NCBI RefSeq assembly: GCF_001298675.1 | Contig: NZ_CYIG01000011.1 | Location: 1-64,000, forward strand | DNA length: 64,000 nucleotides | Direction: 5' to 3' | DNA from: Paenacidovorax caeni | Lineage (GTDB): Bacteria > Pseudomonadota > Gammaproteobacteria > Burkholderiales > Burkholderiaceae_C | Shown here: piece after piece, positions 1 through 7,494 of the stretch | How positions within the stretch are numbered: the stretch's first letter is position 1 | Layout: every line of letters starts with the position of its first letter | Notes under the pieces: generated by a model | The model's input: only the letters and a program-made list of their open reading frames with translations | The model's database searches: none | What the model was told of the DNA's origin: nothing | Made by a program: the position numbers and the translations under genes

Positions 1-307
1 GCGAGGCGCGCTGCGTCCACAGCATGCGCACCTGGTCCACGAACTGCTGGTGCAGCATGCGGTGCGCTTCCAGGTGGCGCGGGTCGAGCCCGGCAGCGGC
101 CATCATGTCCTCCTCCTCGCGGAAGTGGTAGGCGGTGTAGGCCAGCAGGCGCGCATACACGTCGGCCAGCACCGGCTCGCTGTCGGCGGTTTGCGAGAAC
201 AGCGCGCGGCTGAGCTCGTTGAACAGGTCCACCAGGGCGCGGTGCTGCTCGTCCACCGCATCCAGGCCGGTGACAAAACCGTCGTCCCAAACAAAAGAGG
301 TATCCAT
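1..307 (-). CDS. bacteriohemerythrin, 3' end cut by window edge
   Basis: This is a non-heme di-iron O2-binding hemerythrin domain, a cytosolic protein of the kind used for oxygen sensing or storage. About 102 residues are visible from the ATG at 305-307. The start MDTSFVWDDGFVTGLDAVDEQH has the family W...GxxxxDxQH opening. The predicted iron ligands His22, His61, Glu65, His82 and His86 are seen in DEQH, HFREEE and HxxxH; the last ligands lie beyond the edge. The gene follows the PP2C/kinase gene by about 90 bp on the same strand, so it may be the last gene of the nitrite operon. It could be a single-domain protein or the N-terminus of a hemerythrin-GGDEF fusion; the edge hides this. Confidence 0.85.
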   Translation of the reverse strand, partial: MDTSFVWDDGFVTGLDAVDEQHRALVDLFNELSRALFSQTADSEPVLADVYARLLAYTAYHFREEEDMMAAAGLDPRHLEAHRMLHQQFVDQVRMLWTQRAS

Positions 308-395
308 CGCAAACAACCGCGTGATGACAGGGGCTGTGAGTGTACGACCGGCACTTTTCGTGGCGTTGACACCCATCAAGCGCGCAGGGGTACCG

Positions 396-2114
396 CTATG
401 CCAGCGCCACCACGCCCAGCAGCCCGATGACGGCCAGCCCGAGCAGTGCCGCCACCGTCTGCCAGAACGCCACCGGGTCGCGCTCGGCCAGCGGCGGCGC
501 GCGGCGGCGGTGGAAGTCCGGCCCGGGCGCGCGCAGGTCGTGCGCGAATTCGGCCGCCGCCTGCTGGCGCCGCGCGGGCTGCGGGTGCAGGGCCTTGCGC
601 AGCACGGCGTCCAGCCAGGCGGGCAGGTCGGGCCGGTGGTGGGCGAGTGGCACGTAGCGCAGGCGGCGCGGGTCGTCGCCCGGGCGCAGGCGCGCGGGCT
701 GCAGGCCGTAGGGCAGTTGGCCGGCGAGCATCTGGTAGGCGATGGCGGCGAGCGAGAACAGGTCCGAGCGTTCGTCGCCGCCCTGGCCGGCGAGGTATTC
801 GGGCGCGGTGTACTGCAGCGTGCCTTCGATGGCCATGGGCCGGGCCTCCTCGGCGGCGTACAGGCCGGGCACGTGGGCGCTGGCCAGGTCGATGATGCGC
901 GCCGTGCCCTGCGCGTCGATCACCACGTTGGCCGGGCGCAGATCCTGGTGCAGCATGCCGCGCCGGTGCAGCGCCTGCAGGCCGCGCGCCACCTGCTCCA
1001 CGATGGCGCGCACCTCCTCCAGCGCGGGGCGCGGGTGGTCCACCATCCACTGCGCCAGGGTCTGGCCGGGCACGTATTCCAGCGCCGCGAACAGGTGGCC
1101 GCGCGGGCGCCGGGGCGCGCGGGCGCGCACCACGTGCGGGCTGTTGATGCGGCTGGCCACCCATTCGTCGAGCAGGAAGCGGTCGAGGAAGGCCGCGTCC
1201 TCGTGCGCGCTGGCGGCGGGGGTCTTGAGTACCACGGTCTCGCCGCTGGCGTCGTCGGTGGCCAGGTGCACGTGGCTGCGCGCGCCCACATGCAGCGCGC
1301 GCACGATGGTGTAGCCCTCGAAGGCCATGCGCGGCGCGAGCGGCGGCGGCAGGCGCAAGCCGTCGCGCGGCAGCAGGGTGTTCAGGCCCGTTGCTTCGGG
1401 TAGCGCGTCGATGCGCAGTAGCTGCACGGTGGCGTCGTCCGTGCTGCCGCGCGCGCGGGCGTGTTCGCACAAGGCGCGGGCGGCGGCGTCCAGGTCGCCC
1501 CCATGGCGGTGCAGCGCGGCGTGCACGGCGGCGGCGTCGATGAAGCCGTGCGCGCCGTCGGTGGCCAGCAGGTAGAGCGCGCCCGCCTCGGCGGGCCAGC
1601 AGCGCGTGTCGATCTCGACGTGCGCGTGCAGGCCCAGCGCGCGCGCCAGGTAGGACTGGCCCGCGCCCACGTGCAGGCGGTGCTCTTCGGTCAGCGGCTC
1701 CAGCGCCTGCGGGTGCACGCGGCAGATGCGCGCGTCGCCCACATGCAGCAGGTGCAGGTCATGCCCCTGCAGGATGAGGGCGCTGAAGGCGCAGACGTAG
1801 CCGCTGTCCTTGTCGAAGCGCGCCGGGCTGCGCTGGTTCTGCGCGTGCAGCCAGGCGTTGGTGGCGGCCAGCACCTGCTGCGCGGCGCGGCGCACGGGCC
1901 AGGCGTCGGGCGTGGCGTAGTAGTCCTCCAGGAAGCCGCGCACCGCCGCGCTGCTGGCCACCTGGCTCACGCGGCTGGAGCCGATGCCGTCGGCCACCGC
2001 CAGCGCGATGCCGCGCGCCGCGCGCAGGTGGCCCGTGGGCAACATGGCGCCGTGGAAGTCCTGGTTCGGGCCGCCGGGCTTGGCCAGGGAGTGCTGGCCG
2101 AGCGTGACCTTCAT
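396..2114 (-). CDS. fused PP2C protein phosphatase / Ser-Thr protein kinase with C-terminal membrane anchor
   Basis: The protein has 572 aa. Residues 1-235 form a PP2C phosphatase, with metal-binding motifs NQD (Asp19), ADGIG (Asp42), GDAR (127-130), ATDG (184-187) and STDD (224-227). Residues 268-530 form a Hanks-type kinase, with a glycine-rich VGARS loop, Lys297 (VVLK), HQDLRPAN (389-396) as catalytic loop and APE (437-439). The usual DFG is replaced by DLA (409-411), which is atypical but keeps the metal-binding Asp. A hydrophobic helix (about 548-570) ends the chain, suggesting the enzyme is tail-anchored. The ATG overlaps the nirC stop as ATGA, so the two are probably translationally coupled. 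This suggests reversible phosphorylation linked to nitrite uptake or reduction; the substrate is unknown. Confidence 0.9.
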   Translation of the reverse strand: MKVTLGQHSLAKPGGPNQDFHGAMLPTGHLRAARGIALAVADGIGSSRVSQVASSAAVRGFLEDYYATPDAWPVRRAAQQVLAATNAWLHAQNQRSPARFDKDSGYVCAFSALILQGHDLHLLHVGDARICRVHPQALEPLTEEHRLHVGAGQSYLARALGLHAHVEIDTRCWPAEAGALYLLATDGAHGFIDAAAVHAALHRHGGDLDAAARALCEHARARGSTDDATVQLLRIDALPEATGLNTLLPRDGLRLPPPLAPRMAFEGYTIVRALHVGARSHVHLATDDASGETVVLKTPAASAHEDAAFLDRFLLDEWVASRINSPHVVRARAPRRPRGHLFAALEYVPGQTLAQWMVDHPRPALEEVRAIVEQVARGLQALHRRGMLHQDLRPANVVIDAQGTARIIDLASAHVPGLYAAEEARPMAIEGTLQYTAPEYLAGQGGDERSDLFSLAAIAYQMLAGQLPYGLQPARLRPGDDPRRLRYVPLAHHRPDLPAWLDAVLRKALHPQPARRQQAAAEFAHDLRAPGPDFHRRRAPPLAERDPVAFWQTVAALLGLAVIGLLGVVALA

Positions 2115-2920
2115 ACCGTGCGTTTCGGTGCGGTCTTGTAGTGGGTCGAGTAGAGCGTCGCGCCAACGAAGGTCAGGCCGCCCACGAGGTTGCCGAGCAC
2201 GGTGGGGATCTCGTTCCAGATGAGGTAGTCCATGAGGGTGAAGTTGCCGCCCAGCATCAGCCCCGTGGGGAACAGGAACATGTTCACGATGGAGTGCTCG
2301 AAGCCCATGTAGAAGAACACCATGATGGGCATCCACATGCCGATGGCCTTGCCCGAGACGCTGGTGGACATCATGGCCGCGACCACGCCGGTGGAGACCA
2401 TCCAGTTGCACATGACGGCGCGCACGAACAGCGTGAGCATGCCCGCCGCGCCGTGCGCCGAGTAGCCCAGCGTGCGGCCCTCGCCGATGTGGCCGAGCTT
2501 CTGGCCGACGGCGTTGGGCGCCTCCGAGAAGCCGAAGGTGAAGATGATGGCCATGAACACCGCCACGGTGATCGCGCCCGCGAAGTTGCCCACGAACACC
2601 AGCCCCCAGTTGCGCAGCACGCCGGCCCAGGTGGCGCCGGGGCGCTTGTCGATGACGGCCAGCGGCGCCAGCGTGAACACGCCGGTGAGCAGGTCGAACC
2701 CCATCAGGTACAGCAGGATGAAGCCGACCGGGAACAGGATGGCGCCGAGCAGCGGATTGCCGGTGTTGACGGTGACGGTGACCGCGAAGGCCGCCGCCAG
2801 CGCCAGGATGGCGCCGGCCATGTAGGCGCGGATCAGCGTGTCGCGGGTGGACATGAGCAGCTTGGATTCGCCGGCATCGACCATCCTGGTGACGAATTCG
2901 GCGGGGGCGACGTAGGCCAT
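2111..2920 (-). CDS. nirC: formate/nitrite transporter (FNT family), probable nitrite channel
   Basis: This 269-aa FNT/aquaporin-fold channel of the inner membrane moves nitrite or formate. Several hydrophobic helices are visible (for example from about 30, 60, 110, 160 and 240), with FNT-like stretches such as NWGLVFVGNFAG and CNWMVSTGVV, where NWM/V segments are typical of the family. The nitrite assignment comes from the neighbouring nirBD and regulator genes; formate is less likely in this context. AAGGAG lies about 8 bases upstream of the ATG. A strong terminator hairpin lies about 20 bases before the start (2941-3000), so the gene looks attenuator-controlled. The stop overlaps the start of the phosphatase/kinase gene. 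Confidence 0.92.
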   Translation of the reverse strand: MAYVAPAEFVTRMVDAGESKLLMSTRDTLIRAYMAGAILALAAAFAVTVTVNTGNPLLGAILFPVGFILLYLMGFDLLTGVFTLAPLAVIDKRPGATWAGVLRNWGLVFVGNFAGAITVAVFMAIIFTFGFSEAPNAVGQKLGHIGEGRTLGYSAHGAAGMLTLFVRAVMCNWMVSTGVVAAMMSTSVSGKAIGMWMPIMVFFYMGFEHSIVNMFLFPTGLMLGGNFTLMDYLIWNEIPTVLGNLVGGLTFVGATLYSTHYKTAPKRTV

Positions 2921-2940
2921 GAAGATTCTCCTTGGGTGAG

Positions 2941-3000
2941 AAAAAGAAAAAAGGCGTCCCTGCGCACGGCCCTGCCATGCAGGGGGTGCGAGGGGACGCC
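2941..3000 (-). terminator. leader terminator (attenuator) just upstream of nirC
   Basis: On the minus strand, GGCGTCCC (3000-2993) pairs with GGGACGCC (2960-2953), followed by six T, a C and five T. The interior also pairs: CGCAC with GTGCG, and CCTGC with GCAGG around an ATG loop. It has the form of an intrinsic terminator, placed upstream of nirC rather than after a gene. The 5' strand GGCGTCCC can instead take part in the hairpin at 2993-3008, so the two folds exclude each other. Confidence 0.85.
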
Positions 3001-3036
3001 TTCATCCCGGAAAACGCGGCCGCCTTTGGCCCCGTT
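2993..3036 (-). promoter_or_regulatory. candidate two-hairpin ANTAR-protein target in the nirC leader
   Basis: Two adjacent hairpins with six-base loops precede the terminator. Hairpin 1 (3036-3013) pairs AACG and GGCC with GGCC and CGTT around one G-G mismatch; its loop is AAAGGC (A at position 1, G at position 4). After a four-base linker, hairpin 2 (3008-2993) pairs GGGAT with GTCCC (one wobble) around GAAGGC (G at position 4, but G rather than A at position 1). Hairpin 2 uses the 5' arm of the terminator. This matches the known layout of ANTAR antiterminator targets, and a NIT-ANTAR protein gene lies directly upstream. The inference is from base pairing only. Confidence 0.6.
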
Positions 3037-3080
3037 GCGAGGGAGATAGCAGGTTCCGTGCCAGTGCGGTGCGATGCACG

Positions 3081-3139
3081 CTATACAAACAGGAGCTTCT
3101 TGCGCTTGGCGGATAAGGGCTGGAGGCCAAAAACACTCA
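3081..3139 (+). repeat. repeat A copy 1, between the NIT-ANTAR gene and nirC
   Basis: This copy contains the core GCGCTTGGCGGATAAGGGCTGGAGGCC preceded by AGGAGCTT; shortened cores such as GCTTG and GCTGGAGGCC recur at the other A loci. It belongs to the dispersed imperfect palindrome family described in the findings. The stop codon of the NIT-ANTAR gene (3137-3139) lies at its edge. Confidence 0.7.
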
Positions 3140-4405
3140 TATTTCCGCAGGCCGCGCGAACGCGATGTCGGGCAGCGCCAGCGCGGCCTCGGCCACATCG
3201 AGCAGGCGGCGGTTCTGGTCCATCGAGGTCTTTTGCAGCATGCGGAAGGCGGCTTCCTCGCTGAGGTTCAGGCGCGCCATCAGCATGCCCTTGGCGCGCT
3301 CGATCACCTTGCGCTCGGAGAGGGCGCGGCGCGCGGCCTGCAGCTCGGTTTCGGTACGCGCCAGGCGCTCGGCCTGGGTTTGCAGCAGCGCGTGCAGCGC
3401 GGCGGCCTCGCCGGGTGCATCGGCGGGCGTGCTGCCGGGCGGCTGCGCACGCAGGCGGTGCAACAGGCCCTCGGAATCGTGCAGCGCCTGGCGCGCCTCG
3501 GCGGCGTGGCGCACGCATTCGGTGCGCAGGTGGCGCACCAGCGCGCACTCGAAGCCGCCCAGCGCCCCGATGCGCGCGCTGGCAGCGGCGAACCAGGCCT
3601 CGCTGTCGGCGGCGTCCAGCACGGTGCCGGGGCGCGCGGCGCACAGCACGCGGCGCAGGCGCTCCAGGCGCACGGCGCCCTCGCCGTGCTGCAGCGCCTC
3701 CCAGTCGGCGCGCAGCGCGGCACCGGCGAAGTCGGCGAACACGCGCAGGCCGCGCTCCTGCGCGTCGATGAGGTGCGCCAGGTGCTCCTGCTGCTGGGCG
3801 CCGCAGCCGCCCGAAGCGAACAGGTGCGCGCCCGCCGCGCGCTCCTGGCCCGCGGCCTCCTTGGCCTGCACCAGGTGCAGCAGCGCCACCAGCGGGCGCA
3901 AAACGCTGGGCACGCCGGGCAGCAGGCTGGCGTCGGCCAGGTGCGAGAGCAGTTGCACCAGGCTGGCGATGCGCGCGGTGTAGGCGGCGATGGCGTCCTG
4001 CGCGCTGGTCTGGCGCGCCTGCACGGCGGCGCGCTGCGCGGGCAGCGCCTCCAGCCCCAGCAGCACCCAGGCCATGCGGCAGAGCATGGGCGCATCGACC
4101 TCCGCGTCGGCCTGGGCGTCGTCCGCATCGGCCTCGCCCTGCGCGGCCAGCAGCGCGGCCAGGCGCGCCAGCGCGGGCGCGCCAGCGGCGATGGCATCGA
4201 GCCGCTCCTGCGCGAAGCGCTCGCCGCCCGAGGCCAGGTAGACGCTGCTGGCGCCGCGCTCGTGCTGCAGCGCGTGGATGCACTCGCGCAGCGCATCGAC
4301 CAGCGCGATGCGCTCGCCCAGGCGGTGCGCGGCCTGCATCTCCAGCCGCTTGGCGCGCAGCACCAGGCGGCTGGCGGCGCCGGCAGGGGGCGGCACCGTG
4401 CTCAT
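3137..4405 (-). CDS. nasR: nitrate/nitrite-responsive antiterminator, NIT sensor plus ANTAR domain (NasR type)
   Basis: The protein has 422 aa. The N-terminal and middle part (about 30-330) is an all-helical NIT-type nitrate sensor, opening with ECIHALQHERGASSVYLASG, the typical Q-x-E-R-G-x-S helix. The last 65 residues are an ANTAR RNA-binding domain (ERKVIERAKGMLM...LSEEAAFRMLQ...A). NasR of Klebsiella, the family model, binds leader RNA when nitrate or nitrite is present and prevents termination ahead of the nas operon. Two leader structures of the expected type are present here, before nirB and before nirC. The ATG overlaps the nirD stop as ATGA. The stop lies at the border of a repeat A copy. 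Confidence 0.9.
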   Translation of the reverse strand: MSTVPPPAGAASRLVLRAKRLEMQAAHRLGERIALVDALRECIHALQHERGASSVYLASGGERFAQERLDAIAAGAPALARLAALLAAQGEADADDAQADAEVDAPMLCRMAWVLLGLEALPAQRAAVQARQTSAQDAIAAYTARIASLVQLLSHLADASLLPGVPSVLRPLVALLHLVQAKEAAGQERAAGAHLFASGGCGAQQQEHLAHLIDAQERGLRVFADFAGAALRADWEALQHGEGAVRLERLRRVLCAARPGTVLDAADSEAWFAAASARIGALGGFECALVRHLRTECVRHAAEARQALHDSEGLLHRLRAQPPGSTPADAPGEAAALHALLQTQAERLARTETELQAARRALSERKVIERAKGMLMARLNLSEEAAFRMLQKTSMDQNRRLLDVAEAALALPDIAFARPAEI

Positions 4406-4740
4406 GCGCGGGCCACGAGCACCCGGCCGCCATCGACGCGCACCGGGTAGGTGCGCACCGACTGCGCGGGCGCTTCCAGGCATTCGCCAGTGGCCAGGTC
4501 GAAGTGCTGCTTGTACAGCGGCGAGGCGACCACGGTGCGCCCGCCCAGGCTGCCCACCAGCCCGCGCGCGAGCACGCTGGCGCCGGACTGGGGGTCGATG
4601 TTGTCGATGGCGAAGAAGCCTTCGGTGCCGATGCGGAACACCGCCACGTGGCGGTCCTCGACGCGGGCGCACACGCCCGTGTCGGGCACGATGTCGTCGG
4701 CTTGGCACACGGGGGTCCAGGGGTGGGTCTTGGCGAGCAT
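4402..4740 (-). CDS. nirD: assimilatory nitrite reductase (NADH) small subunit
   Basis: This 112-aa Rieske-like fold protein is the small partner of NirB in the cytosolic NADH-dependent reduction of nitrite to ammonium. The family features VCARVEDRHVAVFRI, FFAIDNIDPQSGASVLARG and SPLYKQHFDLATGECLE are visible. As usual for NirD, the Cys/His iron-sulfur ligands of true Rieske proteins are missing. The gene begins 11 bases after the nirB stop and overlaps the regulator gene by four bases (ATGA), so nirB, nirD and nasR are one transcription unit. Confidence 0.95.
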   Translation of the reverse strand: MLAKTHPWTPVCQADDIVPDTGVCARVEDRHVAVFRIGTEGFFAIDNIDPQSGASVLARGLVGSLGGRTVVASPLYKQHFDLATGECLEAPAQSVRTYPVRVDGGRVLVARA

Positions 4741-4751
4741 GGGTTCTCCTT

Positions 4752-7271
4752 TCAGGCGGGGATTTCGTTGGCGCGCTCATCGGCGCGCGCCGGCCGTTTT
4801 TGGCCGCGCTCGGGCACGAAGACGATGTGTTCATCGGGCGCGTCGCTGTTGACGAAGCTCTTGAAGCGCTGGCGCACGGCGGGCGTGGTCACGGCGGTCT
4901 TCCACTCGCATTGGTAGGTGCCCACCACATGCTGCATCTGCGCCTCCAGCGCTTCGCCCAGGCCCAGGCTGTCGTTCACCACCACGTCCTTCACGTAGTC
5001 CAGCCCGCCTTCGAGCGACTCGCGCCAGGTGCTGGTGCGCTGCAGCCGGTCGGCGGTGCGCACGTAGAACATCAGGAAGCGGTCGATGAGCTGGACCAGG
5101 CGCTCCTTCGTCAAGTCGCTGGCAAGCAACTCGGCGTGGCGCGGCTTCATGCCGCCGTTGCCGCAGACGTAGAGGTTCCAGCCCTTTTCGGTGGCGATCA
5201 CGCCCACGTCCTTGCCCTGCGCCTCGGCGCATTCGCGCGTGCAGCCGGAGACGCCGAACTTGATCTTGTGCGGCGCGCGCAGGCCCTTGTAGCGGTGCTC
5301 CAGCTCCACGGCCAGGCCCACGCTGTCCTGCACGCCGTAGCGGCACCAGGTGCTGCCCACGCAGCTCTTCACCGTGCGCAGGCTCTTGCCGTAGGCGTGG
5401 CCGCTCTCGAAACCGGCGGCGATCAGTTCCTCCCAGATCAGCGGCAGTTGCTCCAGCCGCGCGCCGAACATGTCCACGCGCGCGCCGCCCGTCACCTTGG
5501 TGTACAGGCCGTACTTCTTGGCCACCTGGCCCACGGCGATCAGGCCATCGGGCGTGACTTCGCCGCCCGGCATGCGCGGCACGACCGAATAGGTGCCGTC
5601 CTTCTGGATGTTGCCGAGGAAGTAGTCGTTGCTGTCCTGCAGCTTGGCGAGCTGCGGCTGCAGCACGAATTCGTTCCACACCGAGGCCAGCACGTTCGCG
5701 GCCACGGGCTTGCACACGTCGCAGCCCAGGCCCTGGCCGTGCCTGGCGAGCAGTTCGTCGAAGGTCTTGATGCCGCCCACGCGCACCAGGTGAAAGATTT
5801 CCTGGCGCGAATGGGCGAAGTGCTCGCACAGGTGGTTGTTCACCGCCAGGCCGCGCTTGCTCATCTCGGCCTTCATCACCTGCGTGACCAGCGGCACGCA
5901 GCCGCCGCAGGTGGCGCCCGCTTTCGTGCAGGCCTTGATCTCGGCGATGGTGCAGGCGCCTTCGCCCACAGCAGCGCAGATGGCGCCCTTGCTCACGTTG
6001 TTGCACGAACAGATCTGCGCCGTATCGGGCAGCGCATCCACGCCCAGGCCGGGCCGGGCCTTGCCGTCGCTGCTGGGCAGGATGAGGAATTCGGGCTCAT
6101 CGGGCAGCGCGATGCCGTTCAGCGCCATCTGCAGCAGCGTGCCGTATTCGTCGGCATTGCCCACCAGCACGGCGCCCAGCAGGCGCTTGCCGTCCTCGCT
6201 CACCACGATCTTCTTGTAGACCTGCTTGCGTTCGTCGATGTACTGGTAGCTGCGGCAGTGCGGCGTCTTGCCCTGCGCGTCGCCGATGCTGGCCACGTCC
6301 ACGCCCATGAGTTTCAGCTTGGTGCTCATGTCAGCGCCCGCGAAGCTGGCCTGCGCATCCCCGGCGATGTGCCGCGCCGCCACGCGCGCCATCTCGTAGC
6401 CGGGCGCGACCAGGCCGTAGAGCTGCTCGTTCCACGACGCGCATTCGCCGATCGCATACACGTTGCGGTCGCTGGTGCGGCAGTGGTCGTCGATGGCCGC
6501 GCCGCCGCGCGGGCCGGTGGCCAGCGCGCACTGGCGGATCAGGTCGTCGCGCGGGCGGATGCCGGCGGAGAAGACGATCATGTCCGTCTCCAGCCAGGTG
6601 CCGTCGGCGAACACCATGCGGTGGCGCGCCGTGGCGCCGTCGGTGATCTCCACTGTGTTGCGGCCCGTGTGCACGTGCACGCCCAGCGCCTCGATCCTGG
6701 CGCGCAGCACGCGCCCGCCGCCTTCGTCCACCTGCACCGCCATCAGGCGCGGGGCGAACTCGACCACGTGCGTCGTGAGCCCCATGTCGCGCAGCGCCTT
6801 GGCACATTCCAGCCCCAAGAGGCCCCCGCCCACCACCACGCCGCTTCTCGATTTGGCGCCCGCGGCCGTCATGGCCTCCAGGTCCTCGATGGTGCGGTAG
6901 GTGAAGCAGTACGGCCGCTCGCGCCCCGGCACCGGCGGTACAAAGGGGACGGAGCCCGTAGCCAGCACCAGCTTGTCGTAGGGCAGCACCTCGCCATCGG
7001 CGGTGGTGACGGTGTTCCTGCGCCGCTCCACGGCCACGGCGCGCGCGGCCAGGCGCAGCGAGAAGCCGGTCTTGTCGAAGAAGCCGGGCGGCACCAGCGA
7101 GAGGTCGTCCGCCGTCTTGCCGGCGAAGAATTCGGACAGGTGCACCCGGTCGTAGGCCGGGCGCGGCTCCTCGCACAGCACGGTGACCTGCGCGCCCGCA
7201 ACCTTGCGTTCGTCGAGCTGTTCGAGAAACTGGTGGCCCACCATGCCATGGCCGATCACGACGATTTTCAT
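4752..7271 (-). CDS. nirB: assimilatory nitrite reductase (NADH) large subunit
   Basis: The protein has 839 aa, full length for NirB. The order is: FAD/NADH oxidoreductase (GHGMVG at the start, then GGGLLGLECAKAL), BFD-type [2Fe-2S] region with CSCNN and TCGGC, then the siroheme/[4Fe-4S] reductase part with cysteines in CVGSTWC and SGCTREC. It transfers six electrons from NADH to nitrite to give ammonium. I chose the ATG at 7269-7271 because AGGAG lies 6 bases upstream of it; an in-frame ATG 18 bases earlier would place that AGGAG inside the gene. It is the first gene of the operon, with a structured leader of about 130 bases and a sigma-54 promoter. Confidence 0.95.
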   Translation of the reverse strand: MKIVVIGHGMVGHQFLEQLDERKVAGAQVTVLCEEPRPAYDRVHLSEFFAGKTADDLSLVPPGFFDKTGFSLRLAARAVAVERRRNTVTTADGEVLPYDKLVLATGSVPFVPPVPGRERPYCFTYRTIEDLEAMTAAGAKSRSGVVVGGGLLGLECAKALRDMGLTTHVVEFAPRLMAVQVDEGGGRVLRARIEALGVHVHTGRNTVEITDGATARHRMVFADGTWLETDMIVFSAGIRPRDDLIRQCALATGPRGGAAIDDHCRTSDRNVYAIGECASWNEQLYGLVAPGYEMARVAARHIAGDAQASFAGADMSTKLKLMGVDVASIGDAQGKTPHCRSYQYIDERKQVYKKIVVSEDGKRLLGAVLVGNADEYGTLLQMALNGIALPDEPEFLILPSSDGKARPGLGVDALPDTAQICSCNNVSKGAICAAVGEGACTIAEIKACTKAGATCGGCVPLVTQVMKAEMSKRGLAVNNHLCEHFAHSRQEIFHLVRVGGIKTFDELLARHGQGLGCDVCKPVAANVLASVWNEFVLQPQLAKLQDSNDYFLGNIQKDGTYSVVPRMPGGEVTPDGLIAVGQVAKKYGLYTKVTGGARVDMFGARLEQLPLIWEELIAAGFESGHAYGKSLRTVKSCVGSTWCRYGVQDSVGLAVELEHRYKGLRAPHKIKFGVSGCTRECAEAQGKDVGVIATEKGWNLYVCGNGGMKPRHAELLASDLTKERLVQLIDRFLMFYVRTADRLQRTSTWRESLEGGLDYVKDVVVNDSLGLGEALEAQMQHVVGTYQCEWKTAVTTPAVRQRFKSFVNSDAPDEHIVFVPERGQKRPARADERANEIPA

Positions 7272-7303
7272 GTCTAACTCCTGCTGCATCAGTTGGGATC
7301 AAC

Positions 7304-7398
7304 CGGGCCGCCAGGGATGCCATGCATCCCGCAGCCCGTTCGTCCGCCGTCGTTAGCGGAGTTGCCACCTGCCCGGCCACGCTACCGGCCAGATGGCA
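7304..7398 (-). promoter_or_regulatory. nirB leader: two hairpins plus terminator-like stem, candidate NasR target
   Basis: Reading the minus strand, hairpin 1 (7398-7363) pairs TGCCATCTG with CAGGTGGCA (one wobble) and has an inner GGCCG/TGGCC stem with loop GTAGCG. Hairpin 2 (7360-7343) is TCCGCTAACGACGGCGGA, a six-pair stem with a wobble closing pair and loop AACGAC (A1, G4), the loop signature known for ANTAR targets. A third stem follows: GGGATGC/GCATCCC (7330-7314) inside CGGGC/GCCCG. It lacks a good T-run, so its role as terminator is uncertain. The predicted sigma-54 start lies at about 7399, so the RNA would begin directly with hairpin 1. Confidence 0.5.
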
Positions 7399-7409
7399 TG
7401 GCAGAGCTC

Positions 7410-7425
7410 AGCAAATGCCATGCCA
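7410..7425 (-). promoter_or_regulatory. sigma-54 promoter for nirB
   Basis: The minus-strand sequence TGGCATGGCATTTGCT fits the -24/-12 consensus TGGCAC-N5-TTGCW, with one change (T for C at the sixth base). Spacing between the GG and GC elements is correct. Transcription would start near 7399. NtrC/sigma-54 control of nitrate and nitrite assimilation is the known arrangement in Klebsiella nas operons. Confidence 0.65.
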
Positions 7426-7431
7426 GCGTGC

Positions 7432-7448
7432 CGCACCCTTTTGGTGCG
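7432..7448. promoter_or_regulatory. dyad resembling an NtrC binding site
   Basis: CGCACC-CTTTT-GGTGCG is a perfect inverted repeat whose inner part matches the NtrC half-site pattern GCACY-N5-GGTGC. It lies only about 7 bases upstream of the sigma-54 -24 element, closer than NtrC sites usually lie, and within the queA upstream region. It may serve NtrC or another dimeric regulator. Confidence 0.4.
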
Positions 7449-7494
7449 TGCGCAATTTGCGAGAATTCGGGGCTTTTTTCCGGCCCCGCCCCGC

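Noticed and set aside
4278-7277. 1000-codon plus-strand frame opposite nirB
   Set aside because: Antisense shadow: nirB has full cofactor motifs on the other strand; this frame has none.
7272-7289. Earlier ATG start for nirB
   Set aside because: Its use would put the AGGAG ribosome site inside the coding region; the next ATG has correct spacing and the conserved M-K-I-V-V-I-G start.
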